Source: Alistipes sp. Zagget8
Lineage (GTDB): Bacteria; Bacteroidota; Bacteroidia; Bacteroidales; Rikenellaceae
Direction of reading: 5' to 3'
Assembly: GCA_001941065.1 (NCBI GenBank)
Contig: MSHJ01000011.1
Span: forward strand, 1-64,000
Length of the DNA stretch: 64,000 nt
Part shown: positions 8,795-16,704 of the stretch, piece by piece
How the letters are laid out: each line of letters begins with the position of its first letter
How positions within the stretch are numbered: position 1 is the stretch's first letter
The notes under the pieces: model-generated
The model's database searches: none
Told to the model about the DNA's origin: nothing
The model's input: only the letters and a program-made list of their open reading frames with translations
Translations under genes and position numbers: made by a program

Positions 8795-8920
8795 GTTGTT
8801 GGTTTGTATTGCAGCGATAAATTGCCAGTCAGGTACGACCCGGTTTTTTGCGGTTGTTCCATTCACGGTGGACTAGGTGCGGTGCGAACTGATCCTGTGT
8901 CGTCTTAGTTCCAAAATGTC

Positions 8921-10756
8921 CTATCGGCTATTGTTCCTGAAGGTGCCCGGCGAAAGGCCGGTGCTCTGCTTGAAAGCCCTGTAAAAAGAGGCCCGGTTGT
9001 CGAAGCCTACCTGTTCGTATAATTCATGTATGGACAGGGATTTGGGGGTTGCCGACAATATGATCCGCACAGCCTCCTTGACGCGGAATTCGTTTATGTA
9101 GGTGTTGAAATTCTTGCCTGCCAGGCGGTTGACGGTCCGGGAAAGCATTCCGCGCGGAACCTCCATTTTTGCGGCCAGCGAATCGAGGGTCAGCCCGCTG
9201 TCCCGGTATGTATGCCCGATTTCCATCTGCTCCCTGACACGTTCCATAAGTTCACGTTCTTCCTTGGTCGGGGGTTCGCTGTCGATATTGCTGTCCCTCT
9301 TACCCCCCCCCTTCCCGCAACTGACCGGGTTCCCGGGCACCGCCCATTCGCGGGCTTTTGCGGCGAGGGCCTTGTACGCCTGCCTGTTGCGGCGGTAATA
9401 CCAGAGGATGACGGTTATCGCTCCCAAGCACAGCACAAGTAACGATAAGCTGTATGCAAGCCGGTCCTTTTGCCGTTTTATCTCGTCGCGGCTAAGCTGT
9501 GTTTCCACGTCCCGCATTTCCTGTTCCGCGTGCAGGATGGAAAGCGCCCCGTATTTATCCGTGGCGTTTTTGGTGGCAACGAGTGCGGAATCGAGATACG
9601 CGGTCGCCGTTTCATTGTTGCCGGCGTGTGTGTGGTAGCTGCTGCACAGAGAGTAAAAATAGGGCAAATAGGTTTCGTGACGGTATCCCTGACTGAACGA
9701 GCGGATCATATCTATTTTCCGGCTGACGGCAGGCATGTCCCCCGCCGCCAGATAACACCGGCCCAGTGCGATGTCGACAGTCGCTATGAAACTGCTGTAA
9801 CCCTGATGTTTTATCAGCTCTTCGCGGCCTGCCTCAAGCATGGCCGAAGCCTTGCGGTACTCTCTGTTCTCCTGGGCGACCAGCCCCAGGCTGGCGATGG
9901 CGGAGGCGTTGAAGACGGGACGCTCGTGAACGAGGTCTTCGCTTTCGAGTATGGAACGGTAATAATACGCGGCGGAATCCGGCTGTCCGGCCATCAGGTG
10001 ATAAAGCCCCAGTCCGTTACGCGCCTTGAGGTTGGAATCGTCCATAAATACGTCGGTCGGCCGGTCGTTCAGCGCCATTTTCATATACCGGACCGCCTTG
10101 TCGTAATCCCTGAAATCGGAATGTGAACCCCCTATGCGTAAATAATCCCATTTCCGGAAAGGATAGCCGTCGTCTGTCGTTTCCAACTCCCTGAGCATTC
10201 TGTCGGCATAGACGAACGACTGGGCGTATCTTCCGGTGAAGAAACTGTAATGCCACATCTCGACAATCGCCCTCATCTTCATATACGGGTATTTCCTGCG
10301 GCGGGCCTTTTCGACAATGCCTTCCATATACGCTATCTTCGCGGCATACGAATCCTCGTCCACGACATGGATAAGCGCCGCGCCGCGCTTGAATTCGGCT
10401 TCGAGCATCAGGGCGTCGCTTTTATAGCGGCTTGCAGCCTGCTCCATCCGCCCGATCAGTTCCGACCTCTCCTCGTCGGACGCGGATGAGTACAACAGAT
10501 GGTCGAACGCTGTGAGTTCGTTGACGCTTGCGGCAAATCCTCTCTCGGCATAGTGCCTGAAAAGGGTGTCCAGAGGTGTATTGATTAATTCGTTCCACCT
10601 TTTGTAATACGCGCTGTCGGCCCGCTCTTTCTCCAAAAGCGAATGATACAGTTCGAGGTCTGCGCATTCTGCAGGAGGACCGGAATCCTGCGCGGAAGCG
10701 ATTGTCACGCACAGAAGCGTGGAAAACGGAATAATTAACAGTTTGCAAAGACTCAT
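8921..10756 (-). CDS. Membrane-spanning TPR regulator with C-terminal AraC-type HTH
   Basis: 611 aa. A signal peptide ends near ASAQDSG; a long helical TPR-like periplasmic region follows (about 30-400); one membrane helix lies near 430-455 (LAYSLSLLVLCLGAITVILW); a cytoplasmic linker leads to an AraC-type DNA-binding domain over the last ~100 residues. This is the Bacteroidetes one-component layout that senses outside and binds DNA inside. The linker contains an uninterrupted G9 run in the coding strand (9303-9311). Adding one G gives TAA immediately afterwards, and losing one also leads to an early stop, so the HTH could be switched off by slippage. It is divergent from the collagen-like lipoprotein gene, which is the obvious candidate target. 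Confidence 0.9.
   Translation of the reverse strand: MSLCKLLIIPFSTLLCVTIASAQDSGPPAECADLELYHSLLEKERADSAYYKRWNELINTPLDTLFRHYAERGFAASVNELTAFDHLLYSSASDEERSELIGRMEQAASRYKSDALMLEAEFKRGAALIHVVDEDSYAAKIAYMEGIVEKARRRKYPYMKMRAIVEMWHYSFFTGRYAQSFVYADRMLRELETTDDGYPFRKWDYLRIGGSHSDFRDYDKAVRYMKMALNDRPTDVFMDDSNLKARNGLGLYHLMAGQPDSAAYYYRSILESEDLVHERPVFNASAIASLGLVAQENREYRKASAMLEAGREELIKHQGYSSFIATVDIALGRCYLAAGDMPAVSRKIDMIRSFSQGYRHETYLPYFYSLCSSYHTHAGNNETATAYLDSALVATKNATDKYGALSILHAEQEMRDVETQLSRDEIKRQKDRLAYSLSLLVLCLGAITVILWYYRRNRQAYKALAAKAREWAVPGNPVSCGKGGGKRDSNIDSEPPTKEERELMERVREQMEIGHTYRDSGLTLDSLAAKMEVPRGMLSRTVNRLAGKNFNTYINEFRVKEAVRIILSATPKSLSIHELYEQVGFDNRASFYRAFKQSTGLSPGTFRNNSR
9303..9311 (-). repeat. In-frame G9 homopolymer, candidate slipped-strand switch
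   Basis: Nine G on the coding strand between the membrane helix and the HTH domain (codons AAG GGG GGG GGT AAG). G10 would read AAG GGG GGG GGG TAA. G8 shifts the frame and meets a TGA further on. Confidence 0.8.
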
Positions 10757-10832
10757 ACAGGGCTTTCTGTCCGATGTAAAGGCAACGGGAGGTAAATTTA
10801 TGCCGCACGTAATCAGTGCGTTGTCGTTTTTT

Positions 10833-10858
10833 TTGTCTCAAAACATACTTTGAGACAA
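10833..10858. promoter_or_regulatory. Perfect 10-bp palindromic operator candidate
   Basis: TTGTCTCAAA, 6-nt spacer ACATAC, then TTTGAGACAA. It lies between the divergent regulator and lipoprotein genes and covers the -33 region of the lipoprotein promoter, so it could bind the neighbouring AraC-type regulator or a dimeric repressor. Confidence 0.55.
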
Positions 10859-10877
10859 CTTTCGGTGTCCGGCTTTT

Positions 10878-10885
10878 TAACTTTG
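10878..10885 (+). promoter_or_regulatory. -7 box (TAACTTTG) of the collagen-like lipoprotein gene
   Basis: Exact TAnnTTTG match 29 nt upstream of the ATG at 10915. The -33 position is occupied by the palindrome, with no TTTG at the normal spacing, which suggests an activator-dependent promoter. Confidence 0.55.
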
Positions 10886-10914
10886 AATACAAATATAACA
10901 ATAAAAACGACAGT

Positions 10915-12588
10915 ATGAAGACGACAAAACACGTTTCAGGCATTATCCTTTCAGTCGTGTTTCTTTTTGCCGGCTGTGCGAAATACGATGACAGCGACCT
11001 GTGGAACGAGGTCAACGAGCAGGCCGCGCGCCTTGCGGCCCTCGAACAGTGGCAGCAAACGGTCAACGGTAACATCAGCGCCCTGCAAGAGCTGGTGACC
11101 GCGCTCGGGAATAATGACTATGTGACGGGCGTCGTCGCGTTCGACACTCCCGCCCCGGGCGGTTACCGCGTCACATTCACCAAAAGCGGCGAGGCGACCA
11201 TCTGGAACGGCGCCAAAGGCGACAAGGGCGAAACCGGCGCCACGGGACATTCGCCCGCCATCGGTGTCGGAGAGCACCCTGCGGGCAGCGGTGTCTACTA
11301 CTGGACGCTCGACGGCGATTTCATGACCGACGACGGGCTTCCGACCGGCAACAAGATGCCGGTGCGGGGCGAGAAAGGCGAGCAGGGAGAACAGGGCATT
11401 TCGGGCAATACCCCCAAAGTAATCATCGGGGACGACAATTATTGGTATTATTCCGCCGACGGATCGGCGGTCGGGCCCGCTCCCGGCCTGAGCTGGATAT
11501 CTACCTACGTGAAAGCCACCGGCGACAAAGGCGATACCGGAGCGACGGGCCCTGTGGGGCCGCAGGGCGACGCAATCTTCTCTGGAACTCCGAAAGACAG
11601 GGGCGATTATTGGGAATTTACGCTGGCCGACGACGGCGGAGTCATTTCCCTGCCCAAATACAAGGCCGTCGGCATCAGCTTCACCCAGCCGGAGCTGTTT
11701 TTCCCCGGGCAGGAATCCCGCATCGTTTACACCAGCACCGGCAACACGGCGCCGACCACAATCCGCATCGTAGGTCTGCCTGCGGGCTGGAAATACTCGG
11801 TGGACTATGAGAACACGGTGATTTCGATCACACCTCCGGCGTTGGGAAATGTAACGGACGACAATGCATCCGGCGAGGCTACGGTGCAGGTGGGCGATGA
11901 CAGTCAGGTAATATACAGTTACTGGCTGACCGTAACGATACCCGCCGATGCCAGAAACGAGGTGGGCGGAATCTATTACCAGAACGGAAGCCCGACCGGT
12001 ATGGTTTATATCGTCAACGACGGCAATCCCGGTACGGGCCGCGCAATCGGTCTGGAAAACGGTGTTTCAAAAACCTGGTACTACGAGGGATCAGCGCTCA
12101 ATTATACTTTAATTGGCGGCACCTCTTCGACGGATGGCCGTGCGAATATGGGAGTGATAGCCGCCTATATAGCTGATAAAGGGACGAAATGGATTTATTT
12201 CGGCGCATTCAACTGGGCTCATACGATGAACGGCGACGCGGCTGTTTACTCTTCCGGGGCGGTGGGCCTTTGGTATTTACCCTCTGTGGGCGAATGGCAG
12301 CATTTCCTGTGCGCGGCGACCGGTCATCCGTTGGAAACCTGGGTGTTTGAGGGCAGCGACAACCCAAACCGCGAGTATCCCTCTTTCAGGATGACGTATG
12401 ACGATATGGCAAATTTTAACGGTTTATTGGAGTCGGTCGGCGGAATGGTTTTAAGCTCCGCTGATCCTTATTGGTCATCCGTGGAAGCTACCGCGGACAC
12501 CGCATGGTACTTCAGTTTTAACACAGGAGGTACGTATGGCAGAAATAAGAGCAATCAACATAACGCTCGTGCTATCGTGGCTTTTTAA
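10915..12588 (+). CDS. Surface lipoprotein with collagen-like Gly-X-Y runs
   Basis: 557 aa. The lipobox LFAGC places the lipidated Cys near residue 20. The next ~60 residues form a heptad-like helical segment (LWNEVNEQAARLAALEQWQQ) as in the DUF4988/PL29 N-terminal domain. Three short Gly-X-Y runs follow (GAKGDKGETGATG, GEKGEQGEQGISG, GDKGDTGATGPVGPQGD), alternating with beta-rich spacers, then an Ig-like middle. The C-terminus contains WYLPSVGEWQHFL and ends ARAIVAF, resembling the FISUMP/Lcl-type module. I start at 10915, not at the upstream in-frame ATG (10816), because MKTTKHVSGI begins the signal peptide and a -7 box lies between them. It probably forms a trimeric surface stalk; function unknown. 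Confidence 0.85.
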   Translation: MKTTKHVSGIILSVVFLFAGCAKYDDSDLWNEVNEQAARLAALEQWQQTVNGNISALQELVTALGNNDYVTGVVAFDTPAPGGYRVTFTKSGEATIWNGAKGDKGETGATGHSPAIGVGEHPAGSGVYYWTLDGDFMTDDGLPTGNKMPVRGEKGEQGEQGISGNTPKVIIGDDNYWYYSADGSAVGPAPGLSWISTYVKATGDKGDTGATGPVGPQGDAIFSGTPKDRGDYWEFTLADDGGVISLPKYKAVGISFTQPELFFPGQESRIVYTSTGNTAPTTIRIVGLPAGWKYSVDYENTVISITPPALGNVTDDNASGEATVQVGDDSQVIYSYWLTVTIPADARNEVGGIYYQNGSPTGMVYIVNDGNPGTGRAIGLENGVSKTWYYEGSALNYTLIGGTSSTDGRANMGVIAAYIADKGTKWIYFGAFNWAHTMNGDAAVYSSGAVGLWYLPSVGEWQHFLCAATGHPLETWVFEGSDNPNREYPSFRMTYDDMANFNGLLESVGGMVLSSADPYWSSVEATADTAWYFSFNTGGTYGRNKSNQHNARAIVAF

Positions 12589-12697
12589 CGGTAGGCGGGC
12601 AGGGCCGTTTCGCCGCTCCAAATGTCCTGTCCGGGTATCTCGGATGTAGATACGCAAGGCAAAGTTTTACACCGTTTCAGAGCTCGATCTGAAAGCG

Positions 12698-12732
12698 AAA
12701 GACCTCGAAAACTATCAGTTTCCGAGGTCTTT
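12698..12732. terminator. Bidirectional terminator between convergent genes
   Basis: AAAGACCTCG / CGAGGTCTTT stem extended by AAAC/GTTT with one mismatch, and T-rich flanks on both sides. It serves the lipoprotein gene (+) and the DUF362 operon (-). Confidence 0.82.
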
Positions 12733-12768
12733 GTTTGTTTGGCCTGAAATCGGGCTCGTGCTTCGGGG

Positions 12769-13740
12769 TTATTCGAGCGTCACCAGTTCGTACTGCTGCG
12801 ACCCGAGGCCGATTGCTTCGGCGTGTTCGAGCGTGTGGATGCCGTGGCGCGACTCCATGCGCTCGATCAGATGCACTTTCCCCGGATCGGACGACGCATA
12901 GACCAGGTCCACGCACGCCTTGTCGAGGGCCACCGGGTCGAGCGACGCCAGGATGCCGATGTCGCCCATTTGGGGCGCTGCCGGATGCGCGTCGCAGTCG
13001 CAGTCGACCGAGAGGTTGTTGGCTACGCTGATGTAGAGAATCTTCTCGCCGCAATGGTCGGCGACGGCTTTGGCGGCCTCGGCCATCGATTCCAGAAAGT
13101 CGTCCTGCGCGGGGAGGTTGCCCCACATTTCGGTCGTATTTTTCGTCTTGCCTGCCGAGTGTATCCACGCCTTGCCTGCGGACGAGGCGATGCCGATCGA
13201 GATGTTCTTGACGGCACCCCCGAAGCCGCCCATGGCATGGCCCTTGAAATGCGAAAGGACCACCGTGAAATCGTAGTTCAGGTAGTTCTTGCCGACGAAA
13301 TCCTCCCGGAGGTGTTTGCCTCCCCTGACCGGCAGCGCCGTTTCGCCTTCGGCGTCCATGATGTCGACCGGGGCGATGGCCGTGAAGCCGTGGTCGGCGG
13401 CGGCTTTCAGGTGGTCGGCGGTGCTTGCGCGGCCTCCGCCGTAGGCGGTGTTGCACTCCACGATGGTGCCGTCGACCTTTCTCACCAAGTCGCCGATCAG
13501 CGCCGGCTGGAGGAAATTGTTGCCGCCCGGCTCTCCGGTCGAGAGTTTGACAGCCACGTTGCCTTTGGCTTCGCGGCCGAGGGCCTCGTAGATTTTGACC
13601 AGGTTCTGCGCATTGATCTCCCGGATGAAATAGACCTTCGCCGGGGTTTCCGGCGTGCGGTTCGCGCTGTTTGCCTGTCCGCAGGCCGCGGCCGACAGCA
13701 AGACGGCGCTTGTCACGATTGCCATTCCCATTTTTTTCAT
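12769..13740 (-). CDS. Exported DUF362-domain protein
   Basis: 323 aa. The signal sequence has a lipobox-like VLLSAAACGQ (Cys near residue 20), so it is probably a periplasmic lipoprotein. The body matches DUF362: VAVKLSTGEPGGNNFLQP, VECNTAYGGGR, VVLSHFKGHAMGGFGGAVKNISIG and DPVALDKACVDLVY are hallmark segments. The four-Cys ferredoxin motifs present in some DUF362 proteins are not seen; only CDCDAH is Cys-rich. It is the last gene of a tight four-gene operon (DUF1893, TonB receptor, S-component-like protein, DUF362) with 12-13 nt gaps. Biochemical role unknown. Confidence 0.87.
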   Translation of the reverse strand: MKKMGMAIVTSAVLLSAAACGQANSANRTPETPAKVYFIREINAQNLVKIYEALGREAKGNVAVKLSTGEPGGNNFLQPALIGDLVRKVDGTIVECNTAYGGGRASTADHLKAAADHGFTAIAPVDIMDAEGETALPVRGGKHLREDFVGKNYLNYDFTVVLSHFKGHAMGGFGGAVKNISIGIASSAGKAWIHSAGKTKNTTEMWGNLPAQDDFLESMAEAAKAVADHCGEKILYISVANNLSVDCDCDAHPAAPQMGDIGILASLDPVALDKACVDLVYASSDPGKVHLIERMESRHGIHTLEHAEAIGLGSQQYELVTLE

Positions 13741-13753
13741 TGCGTTTGATTTT

Positions 13754-14266
13754 TTATTTGCGGATTACGAATTTGATAAATGCCCAGCCTCCGAAGATTT
13801 GCAGCAGCATGCCGGGCAGCCCGATGCGAAAATCCTGTACGGCGGTGCGAAAGTCCCCGAGGAGGACCCATTCGCCCAGCGTGCCGACAGCCTGGTAGGC
13901 GATCACGACCCCTGCGACGAGGAGCAGCGACGCCCGGCGGAAACGCGCGGCGGTCCAGCCGGCGATTCCGGCCAGCAGCACGGATTTCAACATGATGGCG
14001 GGCAGTGCCGCCGCTGCGGGCATGCCGAACAGGGCCGAGTTTACCAGTGGCGAAGCGATGGCGGTCAGCAGACCGACGCGCCAGCCGTATTTGTAGGCTC
14101 CGACGAGCGTGAAGAAATAGATCGGCAGCCACGTCGGGCCGCCCATCCGGGCCAGGTGGCACAACTGCGGCAGGGCGATGTTGCCTGCGATGAACAGGGC
14201 TGCCGCGAGGTAGGTTCTCGCCTCGCCGTATCCGGATGAATAGAGTTTTACGGTGGTTGTCTGCAT
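13754..14266 (-). CDS. Small integral membrane protein resembling an ECF transporter S component
   Basis: 170 aa, about five to six hydrophobic helices. ARTYLAAALFIAGNIALPQLCHLARMGGPTWLPIYFF and the following YGWRVGLLTAIASPLVNSALFGMP resemble the substrate-binding S subunits of energy-coupling-factor transporters, which capture vitamins or metals. No ECF ATPase or T-component gene is present here, so it would share a module encoded elsewhere. It lies 12 nt after the TonB receptor gene and 13 nt before DUF362, which fits one uptake pathway spanning both membranes. Family assignment is by general resemblance, not a diagnostic motif. Confidence 0.7.
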   Translation of the reverse strand: MQTTTVKLYSSGYGEARTYLAAALFIAGNIALPQLCHLARMGGPTWLPIYFFTLVGAYKYGWRVGLLTAIASPLVNSALFGMPAAAALPAIMLKSVLLAGIAGWTAARFRRASLLLVAGVVIAYQAVGTLGEWVLLGDFRTAVQDFRIGLPGMLLQIFGGWAFIKFVIRK

Positions 14267-14278
14267 AAGTCCGTTGTG

Positions 14279-16156
14279 TTAAAAGTGCGTATCTATTCCG
14301 ACCATGACGGTCGCTTTGGGCATGGGGAATCCGGCGTTTATCTCGTAGCGCTGTGCCAGCAGGTTCTCGCCGCGGACCCAGATGTCGAGCCGCCGGGCGG
14401 CGCGGAAGCGTCCGCGCAGGTTCCAGAGCACGAAATCATCGGTCACGGCCGGATCGGTCGAGGTGTAGAGTCCTGCGATGTACTGCACGCCCGTCGTCAC
14501 GGCCCAGCGGCCCTTCGTGAAATTGGCCCCGGCATGGAGCTTGTGTTCGGGCGACGCCACGACCGGGTGTTCCATGTGCAGGTAGCTGTAATTGACATCT
14601 GCCGACCAGGCGTCCGAAATGCGCCACGCAGCTTGCGCCTCCACACCGGCGTTCTCGATGCGCCCCGTGTTGATGTTCAGCCGCCGTCCGTCGACCATGA
14701 CCGCCTGGATCATGTTGTCGCCGTCGATGTAGAAGAGGTTGATGCCGTAAGAGAACCGGCCGTTCAGGAGCCGCTGTGCGAACGACAGTTCGTAGTTCCA
14801 CATCCGTTCGGGCCGCAGGTCGGGGTTGGCCGGGCGGAACATATAGAGTTCGCGGATGGTCGGGAAGCGGAATCCCTTGCCGGCCGTCGCCTTGATCTCG
14901 ATGGCGGCGGGCAGGTGGAACGACATGCCGGCCTGCGGGACCCACTCCGTGCCTGCGTGCGAATGGTGGTCGATGCGGACGCCCGCGTCGAAGGTCAGCC
15001 AGCTGCCCGCCGACTGCCGGAAATCGACGTATCCGGCCGTTTCGTGCTGCGTTTTGTCGACCTGCGGTTCCCGCCGTCCGTCGAGGTAGCGGTTCCACGA
15101 TTCGCCGCCGAAACGGTAGTAGTCCACGCCCGCGGTCAAGCGGTTGCCCCGGAAGAGCCGGACGCTCTGGTACCACGACAGCCCCAGCATATCGTCCCGC
15201 GAGTTGAAACGGTAGTCCAGCGGCTCCTCGCCGGCGCCGTACCCGTCGTTGATCCGGTGCCGGCCCCAGTTGTAGAAGAGACTCACCGCCCCGGAGCTTT
15301 TTTCGTAGTTGTTCTCCACGGCCAGGGAGGTCATGCCCCGCGTGATGCGCTGGTCGTTGTCGGTCAGCGGGTCGGTCACCTCCCCCGGGTTCGAGGCGTT
15401 GAAATGCGTCACGTTCACGTCGGCCCGGAGGTTCCACGCCTTCGAGAGCTCGTAACCCAGCTTGGCGTAGCCGCCGTACTGTTCGAAGCCCATGTCTGCG
15501 CGGTGGCCGTCGGTGCGGTTGTACGAACCGCTCACGACGCTCGTGAAACGCCCCTTGCGGATGCGGTTCGTCGCTTCGGTCTGCAGCGTGTTGTAGGAGC
15601 CGTAGCCCAGGTTCACGTTCGTCCGCACGCCTTCGTCCCGCATTTTGCGCGTCACGATGTTGATGACGCCGCCCATGGCGTTCGAGCCGTAGAGCACCGA
15701 TGCCGGACCGCGCAGCACCTCGACCCGCTCGGCGAGCATCGGCTGGTAGGCGTCGGCGATCGGGTGCCCCATCAGGCCCATGTACTGCGGATGGCCGTCG
15801 ATCAGCACCATCAGCCGTCCCGCGGCGCCTCCTCCGACGCCCCGCAGCGACATGCCGCCTGCGGCGCCGTCCGAAACTCCGTAACCCATCACGCCGCGGG
15901 CGGTGATGAAGAGTCCCGGGACCTGTTCCGAGAGCATCGGCAGCAGCGACGGCTGCAGGCTCTGTTCGATCTGTTCGCGCCCCACGACCGAGACGGTCAT
16001 CGGCAGGTGGCGGATGTCGGTTTCGTGGCGGGTGCCGGTGACCACCACCTCCCCGATGGGATGCACCTGCCGGAGACTGTCTTTCGTTTCCTGTGCCGGA
16101 ACCGCCTGTGCGAAGGCGGCCAGCGTGCAAATCGGTATGAAATAACGTTTCTTCAT
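14279..16156 (-). CDS. TonB-dependent outer-membrane receptor (BtuB/hemin-receptor-like)
   Basis: 625 aa. A signal peptide ends at VPAQETKD. The TonB-box region is followed by GEVVVTGTRHETDIRHLPMT, the plug with VEVLRGPASVLYGSNAMGGVINIVT, then a 22-strand-type barrel ending VMVGIDTHF with the C-terminal Phe. There is no N-terminal carboxypeptidase-like domain and no SusD partner, so it resembles small-molecule receptors (cobalamin, haem, siderophore) rather than SusC. It sits 13 nt downstream of the DUF1893 gene in a four-gene operon. Substrate cannot be told from sequence; no cobalamin riboswitch is visible upstream. Confidence 0.93.
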   Translation of the reverse strand: MKKRYFIPICTLAAFAQAVPAQETKDSLRQVHPIGEVVVTGTRHETDIRHLPMTVSVVGREQIEQSLQPSLLPMLSEQVPGLFITARGVMGYGVSDGAAGGMSLRGVGGGAAGRLMVLIDGHPQYMGLMGHPIADAYQPMLAERVEVLRGPASVLYGSNAMGGVINIVTRKMRDEGVRTNVNLGYGSYNTLQTEATNRIRKGRFTSVVSGSYNRTDGHRADMGFEQYGGYAKLGYELSKAWNLRADVNVTHFNASNPGEVTDPLTDNDQRITRGMTSLAVENNYEKSSGAVSLFYNWGRHRINDGYGAGEEPLDYRFNSRDDMLGLSWYQSVRLFRGNRLTAGVDYYRFGGESWNRYLDGRREPQVDKTQHETAGYVDFRQSAGSWLTFDAGVRIDHHSHAGTEWVPQAGMSFHLPAAIEIKATAGKGFRFPTIRELYMFRPANPDLRPERMWNYELSFAQRLLNGRFSYGINLFYIDGDNMIQAVMVDGRRLNINTGRIENAGVEAQAAWRISDAWSADVNYSYLHMEHPVVASPEHKLHAGANFTKGRWAVTTGVQYIAGLYTSTDPAVTDDFVLWNLRGRFRAARRLDIWVRGENLLAQRYEINAGFPMPKATVMVGIDTHF

Positions 16157-16169
16157 AGCGTGTGGCTTG

Positions 16170-16625
16170 TTATGCGGGAAGGGAGGCGACGAACGCCTCG
16201 ATCAGGGGAAGGCACGCTTCGGCGGTCGCGGCATCCGAGCAGCGTTTTTCGAGCGGACACCGGTCCGTTTGCGTGCGGTTGATGATGTGGGGCACCTCCA
16301 GCGTGTATTCGACGCGGATGCGTGCGCGTTCGAGCAGTTCGCGGGCCGGCCGGCTGATTACGTCGGCGAAGACCTCCTCCACGCCGCCCAGGACCATCAG
16401 CGCCGCGGCGGCCTTGCCCACGACCTTGTCCGCGACGAAGGCTCCGCCGAGAAACTGCGGCTCCTCCCTGAGCAGCCGGAAGAGGTCTTTTACGCCGCGT
16501 TCGCGGAACAGGCGGATCTCGTCGCCGTTGCGGATCACGCAGGAGCATTTCTCCGCGAACAGGCTCTCTTTGAGCCGCCGTCGTTCGTCGTTCGTTAACG
16601 GGATATGTTCTATCGTTTTGTTCAC
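16170..16625 (-). CDS. DUF1893-domain protein
   Basis: 151 aa, cytoplasmic. The DUF1893 pattern is clear: SCVIRNGDEIRLFRERGV, GGAFVADKVVGKAAAALMVLGG, ADVISRPARELLERARI and VPHIINRTQTDRCPLEKRC. Members have a cytidine-deaminase-like fold, but no reaction is established that I know of. Conserved Cys residues near the N-terminus (CSC) and C-terminus (CPLEKRC, later ACLP) could bind metal. The start is GTG at 16625, only 4 nt after a TAACTTTG box. First gene of the DUF1893, TonB receptor, S-component, DUF362 operon. Confidence 0.88.
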   Translation of the reverse strand: MNKTIEHIPLTNDERRRLKESLFAEKCSCVIRNGDEIRLFRERGVKDLFRLLREEPQFLGGAFVADKVVGKAAAALMVLGGVEEVFADVISRPARELLERARIRVEYTLEVPHIINRTQTDRCPLEKRCSDAATAEACLPLIEAFVASLPA

Positions 16626-16629
16626 GGTG

Positions 16630-16637
16630 CAAAGTTA
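16630..16637 (-). promoter_or_regulatory. -7 box (TAACTTTG) of the DUF1893-TonB receptor operon
   Basis: Exact TAnnTTTG match on the minus strand ending 4 nt before the GTG start, implying a leaderless transcript if it is used. Confidence 0.5.
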
Positions 16638-16704
16638 GCGTCCGGCGGCGGTTCCGTGCATACCCATGTTACCGGAATTGTTACCAATATTCCGGTTTCG
16701 GGAC

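Noticed and set aside
16626..16704. Cobalamin riboswitch before the TonB receptor operon
   Set aside because: The gap is only 79 nt between tex and the DUF1893 start, with the -7 box next to the GTG; there is no room for the aptamer in the transcript.
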